Shown: one piece after another, positions 43,301 to 54,341 of the stretch
Layout: each line of letters opens with the position of its first letter
Numbering within the stretch: the stretch's first letter is position 1
NCBI RefSeq assembly: GCF_024763615.1
Contig: NC_077223.1
Coordinates: forward strand, 20,026,001-20,090,000
Length of the DNA: 64,000 nt
Source of the DNA: Phlebotomus papatasi
Lineage: Eukaryota > Arthropoda > Insecta > Diptera > Psychodidae
Reading direction: 5' to 3'
Translations under genes and position numbers: made by a program
The notes under the pieces: generated by a model
Seen by the model: only the letters and a program-made list of their open reading frames with translations
Database searches by the model: none
What the model was told of the DNA's origin: nothing

Positions 43301-44493
43301 ATGAATTAGGTTCCCCAAGGCTTTCAATTCCAATATTTTGCAAAAATATTAACCTTTGAGTGTTAAAGAGACGAAATATACATATAACTCAAAATCGGCA
43401 AATCATATTACTTTCTATTTATAAGTAGAGTTAGAGCAATAAGAAAGAAAAAAAAATAAAATTTCACTACGTATAATATTTAGAGAATAAATGTTGGCAG
43501 AAAAGAAATGTAGCTATTTCCTGAAAAGCTTTGAAGTTCACCTGACGTGTTTTCCAACTTTAGCATCTTTCTCCCCCTGGGCCGTGGAATTGTTGTTTTA
43601 TCCACCGCTTTTTTTCCACACTCGCATTTTCATGCAACGGTGACGGGTTGACATTAAAAGAAAGTGCTTTCTTGAATTTTTGAGGAATAAAATAGAAAAA
43701 TTCTATATACACATGTACCATACATACATAAAGTATACCGTGAGAGATATGTAAGGCTTTTGCTAACAAGCAGATACTATCTTCTTTTGCTTCACACTTT
43801 TCACTATAAGATTTTCCCCCGCGAGAAGAAACACAGGAATTTTTATTTAAAGAAATTTAGAACGTGGCTTTTTCGTAAAAATAAATTTTTAAATTTAATT
43901 GCAGTGCTGTTTGTCCTGTTAGCATATTTCAGTTTCTGGGACAAGCTTGTTGAGCTCCTGAAAATTTATTGCAACACAAGTCGAAATGTAGGATAGACTA
44001 AATTTTTCAATGTTTGCAAAAAATACTAAAAACCAGTGCTTTAAAAGCACAATTCAACAATAAAGTACAAATGGAAGTTTTACGTTTCTCCCCATGTAAA
44101 TCCATTTATAACGTATTGGCGATTCAGTATTATATATAAAGTATAAATCAATCTCGTATCGTGTAAGTCTACCTAGTTGGAAGAAATTGATTTTTCATAA
44201 CTTGTGCCAAAATTATCACAGAGAGGTCAAAAGTGGTCAAAAGATTTACGAGGCTCAATTTAACGCGATAAGTATAAATTATTACAATTAGGAATAGTTG
44301 TAGAAAAATTTTTAGATAGGGAAAATTTCATGAAATCAAAATTCACGTCTCTTTCTTTCTCCAACGTTTGCATATGTCTACCCCACTCTTTCATACTCTT
44401 CTTCTTCTTCTAAACATCACATCAAATTTAATTTAGTTCAATTTTGAGTACGTTGTTGTATTACTCATATTCGATTTGAAAGCCATTTCTGCT
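43301..44493. other. Intergenic sequence, nothing recognised
   Basis: No repeat partner was found. The frame at 43760-43996 ends in a hydrophobic run but has no recognisable content. Confidence 0.4.
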
Positions 44494-44494
44494 A

Positions 44495-44686
44495 CAGTAG
44501 ACTCTCCCAAATTCGGGCCTTTGGGACCTAAATGTCAGACGATTAGAGAGAAATTCGGGCATCAAATTGTTTGAAATGCAACGATTTTTTGTTTACCTTC
44601 ATACTCATATTAAGCTTACATGCTCATATTAACTGAAAATTTCATGAAATCCCCTTAATAATGCAGAATAACATCACAGTCTACTG
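44495..44686. mobile_element. pogo/Tigger-like MITE Q5
   Basis: Left CAGTAGACTCTCCCAAATTC then GGGC. Right end ACAGTCTACTG. TA flanks (44493-44494, 44687-44688). 192 bp. An inner GAGAGAAATTCGGGC partly repeats the terminus. Confidence 0.7.
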
Positions 44687-44891
44687 TATTATATTTATTT
44701 AGGGGAAAGTGCCCACGCAAATGCAAAATTTTTATGTGTTCTTAGTTCTAACGGTACTGACACATATGAAACTACAGGGTCTCTTATGTCGGTTTTACGA
44801 GCTTTATTACTTTTAGAGAAATTTCGGCCATTTCAATGTCTTCATTTATTTCTCAGTAAAGAACGAAATGGGTTCAGCAGAATCGGAGATA

Positions 44892-45393
44892 CCGTGGCGG
44901 CCAAAATAATAGAATCAGGTCCGCAAAGACCACTATTTACCCTTTAGCATTTTTGTTTATTCCAATTCGTTGAAATAAGTTTGATGTAGAAACGTTCAAA
45001 TAATTACCTTACGTCAAATGAGTATTGTTTTAGCCGCTAGAGGTCTCTATTTTTCACAGAATACATCAAGAGTGAAATTTGGTTTGAACAACACGATAGG
45101 ACCACTTTCATTTAAATTAAAGAATGTGGTCTATAAATCGAATAAGTTTAATTAAAGTCATATTTAGAAATCATAAATAACAGTTCTTCAATTTTTTGGT
45201 CGAACTGAATTTCACTATTGACGTATTCTATGTAAAATAAGGACCTCTAGCGGCCAAAACAACCCTTATTCTACGATTCTAGTAATTTGAAGATTTCTAT
45301 TACAGAATTGTATCAACAAATTGGGAAAAAAATACAAAAGTTTAAAAAAAATATAAACTTTGCAAAGTGATTCTATTATTTTGGCCGCCACTG
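44892..45393. mobile_element. Tc1-like foldback MITE
   Basis: Left CCGTGGCGGCCAAAATAATA then GAATCA; right, reversed, CAGTGGCGGCCAAAATAATA then GAATCA. TA flanks (44890-44891, 45394-45395). CAGTG..GGCCAAAA ends are like those of Tc1-type transposons. The arms also match further in (AGCCGCTAGAGGTC with GACCTCTAGCGGCC). Confidence 0.8.
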
Positions 45394-45410
45394 TATATGC
45401 ATCTAACGGC

Positions 45411-45808
45411 GTTATCACACTTGCATATTAAAATTTTAATGTGATTCACATTAATTGTCGCTTGTGAGCGTCCAAATATGTTATTTGTGTCTTTGAGTCA
45501 CTTAATATTTGGGGTTTTTCTATTTATTGATAAAGAAGTGGACTTGGCCTGCAAAAATAAGTTTAAATTTACCTAAAGCATAAATATTTTTCACATTAAA
45601 AAATTTAAGAGAAAATCGCATTAATTTTTCGCATTAATGCTATAAATCAATTTATATCAAATTTTGCGGGTCAAGTCTACCTTTTTATCAACAAATAGCT
45701 CAAATTTTGAATATAAAATGATTCAAACACACAAATTACACATTTGGACTCTCACCAGCGACAATTAATGTGAATCATATTAAAATTTAAATGTGCAAGT
45801 GTGATAAC
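45411..45808. mobile_element. Fully palindromic element with GTTATCACACTTGCA ends
   Basis: GTTATCACACTTGCATATTA and its inverse terminate nearly 200-bp arms that stay complementary to the centre (ATTAATGTGAATCA, GACTTGGCC / GGGTCAAGTC). 398 bp. No target duplication could be fixed. It lies 17 bp after the Tc1-like MITE. Confidence 0.8.
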
Positions 45809-46124
45809 ACAGTAAGACTCTTTTCGCTTCTCACGAGTCACATTTTATATTTTTTTTTCTTTCAAAATTAGATAAATAAATATATGAAGCAAAATGAAAT
45901 ACCTTTCAGTCAGATTATTTCAGATCAGTATTTTTCATGAATTTGTAAATCAGTTTTTTTAATCAATTATTATCAATTAAAAGTTGATAAACAAATCTCT
46001 TTGTATTTTTTTGCATTTTATACTAAGACTTGCTTTTTTTCTTCACAGAAAAAAATTTGAGATAAGAAGACAGAATTCTATTAATTCGAATTTATCAATT
46101 TCTAAAAACTTGCAAAACAGATTA

Positions 46125-47070
46125 AGGTAAAGGACCCTATGTTGACCACTTAAGGAGATGTTTTGTGAAAAACCTATGAAAAATCAGTTATAATTTGTCT
46201 TTTTTGATAGGGTTTTTATCTAAAACTATAGAATAGATCCTTATCTATCTTATGGTGAACTTCATTTAGACATAATATAATTTTAAATTACAAAAAAATT
46301 AAACTGTTTTAAAAATGCGATGTGTTCCTCTACTCGACCACTCTGATATCAGAGTGCCTTTACTCGACCGCCTGGGGTTCCTCTACTCGACCACCCATTT
46401 TTCTAAGAAATTAAATAAACCACAAAACTATAAAGTCATGCATTTAACTTTGTATTTCTAACACTTCATGAATAACGCTTAAAATTAAGTCAATCATTAA
46501 TATAAAATAGGAAAACTCAGTTTTATGAATTTATTCAGAAGTAGTAAAACATTTAAATGAAAAAGCTCCACTTCCTATGATTCGTCGATAGGTCGAATTG
46601 AGGAACATTATATTTGAAATGCACTTTCAATTTTAAGACCTTAAATTTAATGTTTAATTTAATCGTGGAACTAAAATTTTTGCACAGAATAAACATAAAG
46701 TCCTCAACTTGCGATTAGACTCAAAATTTGAATTCTCAAGTAATCTGTAAGGGTAATAATTGAAATAATTCCTTAAGAAAACAATTAAGAATATCAATAA
46801 GAATGCCATAAATTGATGAAAAATTGCGAATTTTTATTTAAGAAATATTTTTAACGCTTCGTAAAAGTGCTTTTTTCAGTGTTTTATGGTCAATTTCTAT
46901 GATATTTTCACTGATTTGTATTAATTATGAAATAACTGACCCTATGATGTTAAACTATTTGCCAAATATTATTGCAAATATAAATAATTTGAATAAATAT
47001 TTCGCCTGGTCGACCTGAGGAACCTAGGGTGGTCGAATAGAGAGGCGGTTGAATAGAGGATACTTTACCT
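46125..47070. mobile_element. Element X (946 bp)
   Basis: Left AGGTAAAGGACCCTATGTTG then ACCAC. Right, reversed, AGGTAAAGTATCCTCTATTC then AACCGCC. TA flanks (46123-46124, 47071-47072). CCTCTACTCGACCAC and variants occur three times at 46325-46392 and inverted near 47005-47050. No coding content. Confidence 0.8.
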
Positions 47071-47231
47071 TACTTAAAAACAATTATTGACAATAATAAT
47101 CAATGAAAATAGTACTCTTTTACTATCTTTTTTTTTAAAAATATTTTTCTATCTCTGTACAGAGCTAAACAGTTTATTTTCACCAAATATTTTCGCTGCA
47201 AAATGAAAAAAAAAATTATTGACAGTGAATA

Positions 47232-47330
47232 CAGTAAAGTTCCTCAAATTTGAACGACCTACGATGGTTGAATTCAAAATGTAATGTTTACGGTTACGAG
47301 AAGAAAGTTTTACGTCAAGTCTGAATTAGA
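47232..47330 (+). mobile_element. 5' fragment of a Q1-type element
   Basis: CAGTAAAGTTCCTCAAATTT then GAACGACC and ATTCAAAATGTAATG follow 6034-6100. The right end is absent. TA precedes it (47230-47231). Confidence 0.6.
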
Positions 47331-47444
47331 ACCATTTTATATGGTCCGTTCTCAATATTATCGCATTATATTAATTTCCTCGAGAAATTCCATTTAAAAA
47401 AATAAATAAGTAAGTAATACATATTCCAAAGTTATTTTTCTAAT

Positions 47445-48070
47445 GGTGTCATTCCAATGAAAAATTAACATTTTTTTTTAGCATTTTACTGTTCTCAAGT
47501 GTTCCTACATAGGGTAGAGTCAGTACTTTTCGCCACCATTAAGTTTTAGGGGCCTAGGTGTGATTTTTTTGTTAGACTAAAATTAATTTTTGTATAAAGA
47601 TACTTTGAAGCAATATCTATCTATATATCAAGGATACGTCTCGAGAATTTTAGAGAATCTCATTGAAAAATATGCATTTCCCCAATTATGCTTGTTTCAG
47701 TACTTTTCGCCACCTGTTTTAAAACGAATTTCAATTAATTAAGAGACGTAATAACGTATTGGGATATTAGAACAGAACATATTATGAGTGTTAAAATGCT
47801 ACTTATTCTTAAATGCCTTAAATTAGTTGTTTTATATTAAGTGGCAAAAAAGTGCTTACATGGCGAAAAGGGCTGACTCTACCCTATTCGACTTTTGTTT
47901 GTTTTGGATCCTGTTACGATTACTTGAGGAATAGAAGACAGTGAGGACTAGAGGAAACAGCTGTGACAGGAACCTTTAAAAAGAAATGTCGATAATGCAG
48001 AAGAACTTGAGAACAGTAAAGTGCTATAAAAGTGTTCAAGAGAAAGATTTCTCCTTATTAGAATAGCACT
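47445..48070. mobile_element. Foldback element O, copy 3 (interrupted)
   Basis: Left GGTGTCATTCCAATGAAAAA, right CTTATTAGAATAGCACT, inner TACTGTTCTCAAGTG and its inverse. A family I element is inserted at a TA at 47510. Confidence 0.8.
47512..47884. mobile_element. Element family I, copy 2 (373 bp)
   Basis: Left GGGTAGAGTCAGTACTTTTC then GCCACC; right, reversed, GGGTAGAGTCAGCCCTTTTC then GCCA. TA flanks (47510-47511, 47885-47886). The related copies of O at 43112 and 55375 show uninterrupted sequence at this point. Confidence 0.85.
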
Positions 48071-49290
48071 ACAATTAAAGCTAAGTTTGTTCTATATGAA
48101 TTTCGGCAACGTTTTTGAAAATATTGTTTAAATTTGGATTATTAAGAAATCTCAAAAACGATCATATTTAAGGAACAATTTGACTGTAATACACTGATTA
48201 CTACTTCCTCCACATGAGGGCACTGTTGCCTTCCGCATATGGCGCTGGCAACTGTTTCAAATTCCCAATTTCTAAGCTTTAAGTTCCGGTCTGATTGAAT
48301 ATTCATTAATTGAAACTTCCTAAGTTTTCGCTTCTTTTTGTAACAGGCTTGAAAATATATCCTTATATTTTCAATAAAATGTGAATAAATGGGCCAATGA
48401 GAACAAAATTTCTAGAATAGTTGACAAAGTATGAGGCAAAACATATAAGAATGGAAAAAAAAACTTCTCCACAATCCTATTGAGAATTCCAAAACTGAAA
48501 CATTCTGAGAAAATAAAAGGGGAACGCGTGTAATTTTCTCAAGTTCCACCGCAGGAAAAGTCTTTCTTTCACTTGCTCAAAGTGAATGTACAAAAAAAAA
48601 TGAATTTGGAAGTTGTATTTTTCATTTTGTTCTCTGTAGGAGAAAATTTCACTTTTATTATTTATCTTATATATATAAATGCTTTTCCTCGTGTGCCATG
48701 TACTGTAGAATCCAATTGTATGTAATATAAAGTTAAGGTGCAGAAAGAAGCTGAGAAAGCTCATTTATTTTGTCACCTGAACGTGCAAAAAAACCACAAT
48801 TTAGCCACAAATGGTTGCAAAGCTTCAATCCCTCTAGGCATCAATAAAGAGAAATTTATTGAAACTAATAATATCAAGCACCTTCGGTCGATATTACAGG
48901 AGGATGATTAATATTTTTTATTAAACATTGAGTGGGAAGAACACATAATAAATGAAGCAACTGATGCTGCCCATCGTAAGAGAGATTAATTAATCATTTT
49001 TTACTCTGGCTCCTCTTCCAATGTTTTCTGAAGAATTGGTAATTGACTATCCTAGGCAATAATAGGTATAGATAGGGATATTTCCTTTTTTACCTTAGTC
49101 AAGTTTCAACTTTGTGAATCTTTCCAAAATTGTTTGTAAATTCGAGAAGCAAGAAATATTTTGATAAATCAAGACGTCCAGGAAATAAATTAAAAAATTA
49201 TAATAAACATTTTTAAAGTTCTTAATTATTTTGCAATTTTTCAATTAAAACCGTTGCGTTCAAATGTTACCGGGTGGTGAATATGGTAGA
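48071..49290. other. Upstream intergenic region of the STAR-type gene
   Basis: A GC-richer patch at 48215-48262 (GGCACTGTTGCCTTCCGCAT and TGGCGCTGGCAAC) stands out but encodes nothing recognised. No promoter motif can be assigned with confidence. Confidence 0.4.
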
Positions 49291-49411
49291 AGATGGCTAT
49301 ATTCACCACTCAAGTGCATGTGACAGCGAAGCGACTTTGCGAAGGGCAATAGTGTTTTGTTGGAAATTTTAAAGAAATTTCTTGTTTATTAGTGAATTTG
49401 AGTGCACAAAA
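49291..49411 (+). promoter_or_regulatory. Probable 5' UTR and promoter-proximal region
   Basis: The sequence GACAGCGAAGCGACTTTGCG at 49322 is richer in CG than the surroundings and leads into the start codon without an intervening ATG in frame. The base context CACAAAAATGA at 49405-49415 is a good insect initiation context. The transcription start itself cannot be fixed. Confidence 0.4.
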
Positions 49412-49628
49412 ATGACCGAGGCATTTGAGGGAAACGGTGAATATTCAAATTACGGCGATGGATCAAGTGATTTCAAGAGGAAAACCAATTTAAATCGTGA
49501 TGCTCAGGATGAGGATGCCGATGAGGCTCCAACCAATGAGAAAGCCACGGAATATATTCGCGAATTGCTCGCAGAGAGAGTTCAGGTCGACAGGAAATAC
49601 CCCCTGTGTGATAGACTCCTAGAACAAG
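49412..49628 (+). CDS. First coding exon of a quaking-related (STAR/KH) RNA-binding protein
   Basis: The exon encodes 72 residues plus one base. It starts MTEAFEGNGEYSNYGDGSSD, has an acidic linker (DAQDEDADEAP), then the QUA1-like segment KATEYIRELLAERVQVDRKY and PLCDRLLEQ. From family knowledge this resembles the start of qkr/Sam68-type STAR proteins, where QUA1 mediates dimerisation just before a KH RNA-binding domain and the next residues are usually E-I-E-K-V-Q. The ATG at 49412 is chosen over upstream near-cognate codons because of its context. The exon ends CAAG/GTAAGA, a strong donor, and any acceptor beginning AA or AG would restore the expected Glu. The KH and QUA2 parts are not found to the right. 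Such proteins bind RNA in the nucleus and affect splicing; that role here is inferred. The first-exon intron carries two CAGTA MITEs. Confidence 0.75.
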
Positions 49629-50126
49629 GTAAGATATCCCATATATCTCCTTCTGGTTATTGATAAAAGTACCGCAAAAATTGTGTGCCAAAAATTTGCT
49701 TTGCCGGCCGCCATGACTGTCTCATAGCATAGCCCATACATAAATTATGGATCAATATTCATTCCATTTCCGCAAAAAGCCTCTCTAAACAAATCGCTTA
49801 TTGCCCATAAAGATATTTCCCATTTCACTTCCGCAAGATGTATCTAAATATTTAGAAGAGCCTCATCAGTAATTTTTGATCACTTACCTTTACCTCCGGT
49901 GCCTCCGAATGTAAGAACTCGCGTGTTAACCCTTTAAGGACGACAAGAAAACTGCCGAATTCTTATTGAAAAAACAATTTTTGACATTGTTATTTGAAAT
50001 CAAACTAGATTATATACTTAGTTTTGAGGACTACTCCAATTTTTTTGCGATTGAAAAAAATTTGAATTTAATTTAGGGAATCTTTGTATTTTACATTTCG
50101 TGTTTTACATATTCGTATATAATATA

Positions 50127-50345
50127 CAGTAGACTCTCGCTCAATCGGGTGACAAATTTTGTTGACAATTTTCACGTTTAATTATGAAGCTAATTCGCTC
50201 AAATTCGCTGTAGTTCTTCCTATTTTATCGTGATTTTTTATAATTGAGCGCTTTTTCTGGAATTTACAAAGGCTTTGACGCTCAATTCTATCGCTAAACC
50301 GGATGACATTTTGCCGCATATTCCCGATTGAGAGAGAGTCTACTG
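50127..50345. mobile_element. pogo/Tigger-like MITE Q3 (intronic)
   Basis: Left CAGTAGACTCTCGCTCAATC then GGG; right, reversed, CAGTAGACTCTCTCTCAATC then GGG. TA flanks (50125-50126, 50346-50347). 219 bp. Confidence 0.9.
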
Positions 50346-50377
50346 TATTGCACATTTCGTATTGCGGAAACTTCGTA

Positions 50378-50695
50378 CAGTAGACTCTTCGATATCCGGC
50401 TGACTGGGGGACAAAATGACATTTAGGTTTTTTGAATGATCAACGGTTTTTCTATTTTGTGCAGTGTGAATTTATTTTCTGTCTGACAAAGAAAAAGAGA
50501 ATTTTCTTCATGGTGTGCTTATGTTTCATTTTTTATCACAATTATGTATTAAAAACTTCGATACAATGTTAATAATACTTTAATTCACTCTGGACAAACT
50601 TCATGTTTAGTGAAAATAATTTTGAATATATCAACCGCCAGTGTTTGGCAGCTGTCACCCGGATATCGAAGTGCTGGATATCGAAGAGTCTACTG
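50378..50695. mobile_element. pogo/Tigger-like MITE Q4 (intronic)
   Basis: Left CAGTAGACTCTTCGATATCC then GGCTGAC; right, reversed, CAGTAGACTCTTCGATATCC then AGCAC and a second CGATATCCGGGTGAC. TA flanks (50376-50377, 50696-50697). It lies 32 bp after Q3 and has the same first eleven terminal bases. Confidence 0.9.
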
Positions 50696-50930
50696 TATTC
50701 TAGTATATTTCGTATTTTATGGTACTAATCACACTAGGATTTTCAGAATTTCCTTTTAAATTCAATTGAGCCAATTGAGCAATTTAAAATTTCTAGAATT
50801 TACTTGAAAATTCTTACAGCCAGAACACATTTTACAAGAAATTTGCTCAATTTTAAATAGAGCCGCGAGATTTTGGTTGGTGAATGACTCCGGAAAATGT
50901 GTAATAGTACTTAAAATGTCTATTTTTCAG

Positions 50931-51004
50931 AAGGATCCCCAAAGCCCGAAGAAAAGATTGTAGGCAAGGAGGCTCATGAAGAGACTGTTATACAGTCTTG
51001 TTGA
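50931..51004 (+). CDS. Candidate short terminal exon of the STAR-type gene
   Basis: After the acceptor TATTTTTCAG the frame left by exon 1 (one spare G) continues as E (GAA), then GSPKPEEKIVGKEAHEETVI, QSC and TGA at 51002-51004. The result would be a 96-residue protein with QUA1 but no KH domain. The acceptor and the matching phase favour a real exon. Against it, the peptide does not match the E-I-E-K-V-Q continuation of the family, so it would be an alternative 3' terminal exon or a cryptic site. AATAAA at 51224-51229 could serve as its polyadenylation signal. Transcript data would decide. Confidence 0.4.
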
Positions 51005-51223
51005 AAATCTGTATGAACTCATTCCAACTGCGATTTCTTAACACAACAATTTCCTTCGAATTGCTTTGGAGGAACTCAGAAAATTACTCCCGATATTCAA
51101 GCTTCACTCGTGTACAGGATTATCACTAGTCACTGTACTTATTTTATTTCTTTTGCCACAAATAATAATTATTTACGATTGAGTAAATTTAATAAGAACA
51201 AATTTGATTCAAAAGGCAACTGC

Positions 51224-51229
51224 AATAAA
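51224..51229 (+). promoter_or_regulatory. Possible polyadenylation signal
   Basis: AATAAA about 220 bp after the stop of the candidate terminal exon. Such hexamers are common by chance in AT-rich DNA. Confidence 0.3.
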
Positions 51230-53013
51230 ATTGAAATTAATGAGCAATTTTAGCATTTTAATTTGCTGAATTCAAACTTAATTGAGCAACCACATTTATG
51301 CTATTTTAGCATGTTTAAACATGTTTTGGTGGGCGAAGTATTAGTTTATATCAATAAATATTCGAAAATCTATCTAATCAAATGATTTTTAATGTAAAAT
51401 AACGCACAGGAACCATTCATCTGAAAATTTATTTGAATTTACAAATTGAAGAAATCCTTGTGTGATATAGCACGTTTACATTTCGTCTCTCATACATTTT
51501 GTACAAAAATTAAACATTTTCTTTGCCATACACTTCACATAAGCATATCAACTAATAAAATAATAAAAAAAAATAAAATTGCAGTTTTATAAGGTCAAGA
51601 ACGCTATGCGCCTAGGGTCTGAGTTTAAAGTCGAACTTCAAGCTCTAATTATCCGTATCGCCTGTTAGGGCAAAGCGATATTTTCTATGCTTTGGGAGGT
51701 TTTTAGTCTCGTCCTTTGGGGCAAAAGGAAATTATCTGTGTTTTGGGAAGTTATCAGAATCGCCTGACGAATTTCTGAGGGAAATTTTCTGAGAAAAGGG
51801 AAATTTTTGATAAGTTATAAATTATTATAAAATATAACTTGTGCAAAATGTATGACTGACAGAATTTCCGATAAGTGTGCAAAATATATGAAAGACAAGA
51901 TTTCCAAAGACAAAGTGCCCAAAAAAACAAAGATTATCGAAGACAAGATTTCAAAGACAAACGAGGAAAAAAAACATTAGTATAAAAAAAAACAAAATGG
52001 AAGAAACGAAGATGCCTGATCCCGTTTCTTCAACCCTAAAAATGTAAAATACGAAACATCCTAGAATATGTTCCACAATTCTTTATCTTTTTTCCATTTT
52101 CTTTATCTAAAAGGTGTACCAAAATCATTATATTGTTGTCAGAATTGTCATAGCTTTCTTATTAATTGGTTAAGAATTTTTCAATCAAACTGACAATTAG
52201 CATAATAGAGCTCCAAAATTAACTTGCATAAATTTCCTTTACTGCCAAATAATATTTTCCAGGATCAGCCTGAGTCGATTTTTAGTCCTTAAATTTCAGG
52301 CGACTAAACTTTGCTCCAGTTGAAGTCCATTTTGAAACTCTGAGATCAGTATTAAAAACTTTTGACAGTTGTGAATTTGACGCAGTTTTTCTAGCATACA
52401 GTAAATTTTTGAAAAATGTTACATGGCTTATGCTTCATCCTTGTCTACAGGCTATAAGCTATATGTAAAATGTAAGTTGGATGCTAGAAAGTAATTCAGT
52501 TTTCCATAAAAATAAAATTTCTGTGACTGTGCTCTGATCTCTTATCCTGGGAAGAGGTGTAAACTGTTCCTAGAGTTATATCTAAATACCCGTTTTTCCA
52601 CTCCTGAAATTATTTCTCATTCTGTGAATTGATTTTGATTACTTAAAACACTGCACTTTTAAAACAAATAATAAAGAGGAGCAAGAAATTAAAATAAGGC
52701 AAATGAAAGACGTTTTTGAATTATTTTTCCCATTTTTTGACATCTTTTTACTTTTTAATGATTACAGCGCCACCAAAGTTTATCGCCTGACAATAAATTA
52801 GACATTTTTGCGTAAAGGGTTAATTGAAGGCTCTTTGAATAAAAATTTCTGTCAATGAGTTTGTTTTTCTTTGATTTCGATTTGAATAGACAACGTTAAA
52901 AAAATGTCGTAAAACTGTAAATTAATGTCAAATTGTCAGTTGTCGAAATATCGAAAAATTCGAAAGAAAAATACACAGAGCACTCGGGCGGAGAATATAT
53001 GTTTACTTCAACC
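51230..53013. other. Intergenic or intronic sequence; worn repeat fragments
   Basis: 52255-52345 is a degraded copy of the right end of the element at 37661-38001. 51660-51790 holds loosely repeated TTTGGGAGG/TTTTGGGAAG phrases. No KH-domain exon is seen. Confidence 0.45.
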
Positions 53014-53016
53014 TTA

Positions 53017-53126
53017 TGGCCTCTACACACTAGAGAAATTTATGTCCATATTGAGGCAAATTCCGTACGGTTATCTATGAAAAGCTCTTCAATATGGACA
53101 TAAATTTCTCTAGTGTGTAGAGGCCA
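53017..53126. mobile_element. 110-bp hairpin MITE family L, copy 1
   Basis: TGGCCTCTACACACTAGAGA then AATTTATGTCCATATTGA and the exact inverse at the other end, with a loop of about 35 bp. TTA on both sides (53014-53016, 53127-53129). Copy 2 at 59128-59237 has the same length and duplication. A TWA duplication suggests a Tourist/Harbinger-type MITE. Confidence 0.9.
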
Positions 53127-53129
53127 TTA

Positions 53130-54027
53130 GACTTTCCGTTTATTCAATCTTGGACAGGATTAGCTTGGTTTTAAAGTGGTTCTATCTCTTGAAAAAACTC
53201 TTTAAAGCTTTTTTATTAATCAAACCCATTGTTATTACTGCACTATTTCCCATTAACGTAACTTTATCAACATCTACTATGGAAAATCATAAATTATCTT
53301 TTCCAAAGTTTTATCTTTCTTTTGGCTGTGGAATTGTCGTAATAATTAAACTTTAGGAACTTTCCTCTTTCAAAGTTATAGTGCTTTGTTTATTTAACTA
53401 CGACGTATCTCTTGAATTTTCAATTGATTGAAACCATTGCTGAGAAAGAATTAAAAATATACTTCAACTTTGTTTGAGGTTATTCAATTTTAAACTTTGT
53501 TATAATGCTGTATCTTAATATAGTTAAACTGAGTTTTGAGTATATTTCCAGGCAAATAATCACATTGTGGTTAATATGAGATCAATTACCGTTACCGTAG
53601 TCTTTATTGACAAAGTTTTATAGTTTTATAATAGTTTGAGTGAGTTAGGCACTTGTGCATCAATTTCATCTTTTCTCATCGAATTAGAATAGAATGAACT
53701 GATAATAAAAGAAAAGTATAATGCATATAGTTGAAGTTTTAAATGGAAAGCTTTCAAATTGTATGCATCCATTATTTTTGTCGTGCATCTCAGCGTAATA
53801 ATTGACTGAAGCTCCAATATTAACTTTCATTCAGTAAATCTCGGAGCTTCAGAAAAGAGACGCAAATGTAAATTTAACAAAATTATTATTCGCCAAATTT
53901 CTGCAGAAATTGTATATCGCGATGGGGAAATGTAAAAGGATTCAGACGGGGTATCAACATTGAAGTAAATGAAATTCATTTGTATATTGTTGCCAGTGTT
54001 CCTTGATATATTCGGTGGAATGACTTT
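53130..54027. other. Intergenic or intronic sequence, nothing recognised
   Basis: No repeat partner or exon was found. Confidence 0.45.
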
Positions 54028-54125
54028 TAGATGAGATTATTTACAATCTCAGCTTCTGTGGGTCGAGATGAAACTTAACTTCATCTGATCTGGCTCGAAC
54101 TTTGCAGAAATATATTTAGAAATTT
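54028..54125 (+). repeat. Fragment of modular repeat W (left end)
   Basis: GATGAGATTATTTACAATCT then CAGCTTCTG, CTTCATCTGATCTGGCTCGA and ACTTTGCAGAAATATATTT parallel the first 90 bp of W copy 1. Confidence 0.6.
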
Positions 54126-54341
54126 ACTTACACGGCAAAGTGGCTGTTCGTTTATTCATATTTCTAAATCTTCTGGAGAAAAAAACGGAAAGGGATATCG
54201 TTTTATGGTTTTCAATAAAGGCTATACATTTTTTAAGCCACCTGTGACAAGAGCCTATCAGAGTGTAAAGATTCTTACATTTCTTACATAAAAAAATCAA
54301 TACAATTCCTTTTCTCATTTACGCATTCTCAAGATAGTTAA

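Larger units (their letters stand above)
49629..50930 (+). other. Intron or start of a long first intron
   Basis: It begins GTAAGATATC and, for the short isoform, ends TCTATTTTTCAG. It contains two pogo/Tigger-like MITEs (50127-50345 and 50378-50695) and otherwise AT-rich sequence. Confidence 0.55.

Noticed and set aside
44701..44945. A further TAGGGGAAAGTGCCC element ending at CTATTTACCCTTTAG
   Set aside because: The two ends pair only weakly and the right end overlaps the Tc1-like MITE; not certain enough to list.
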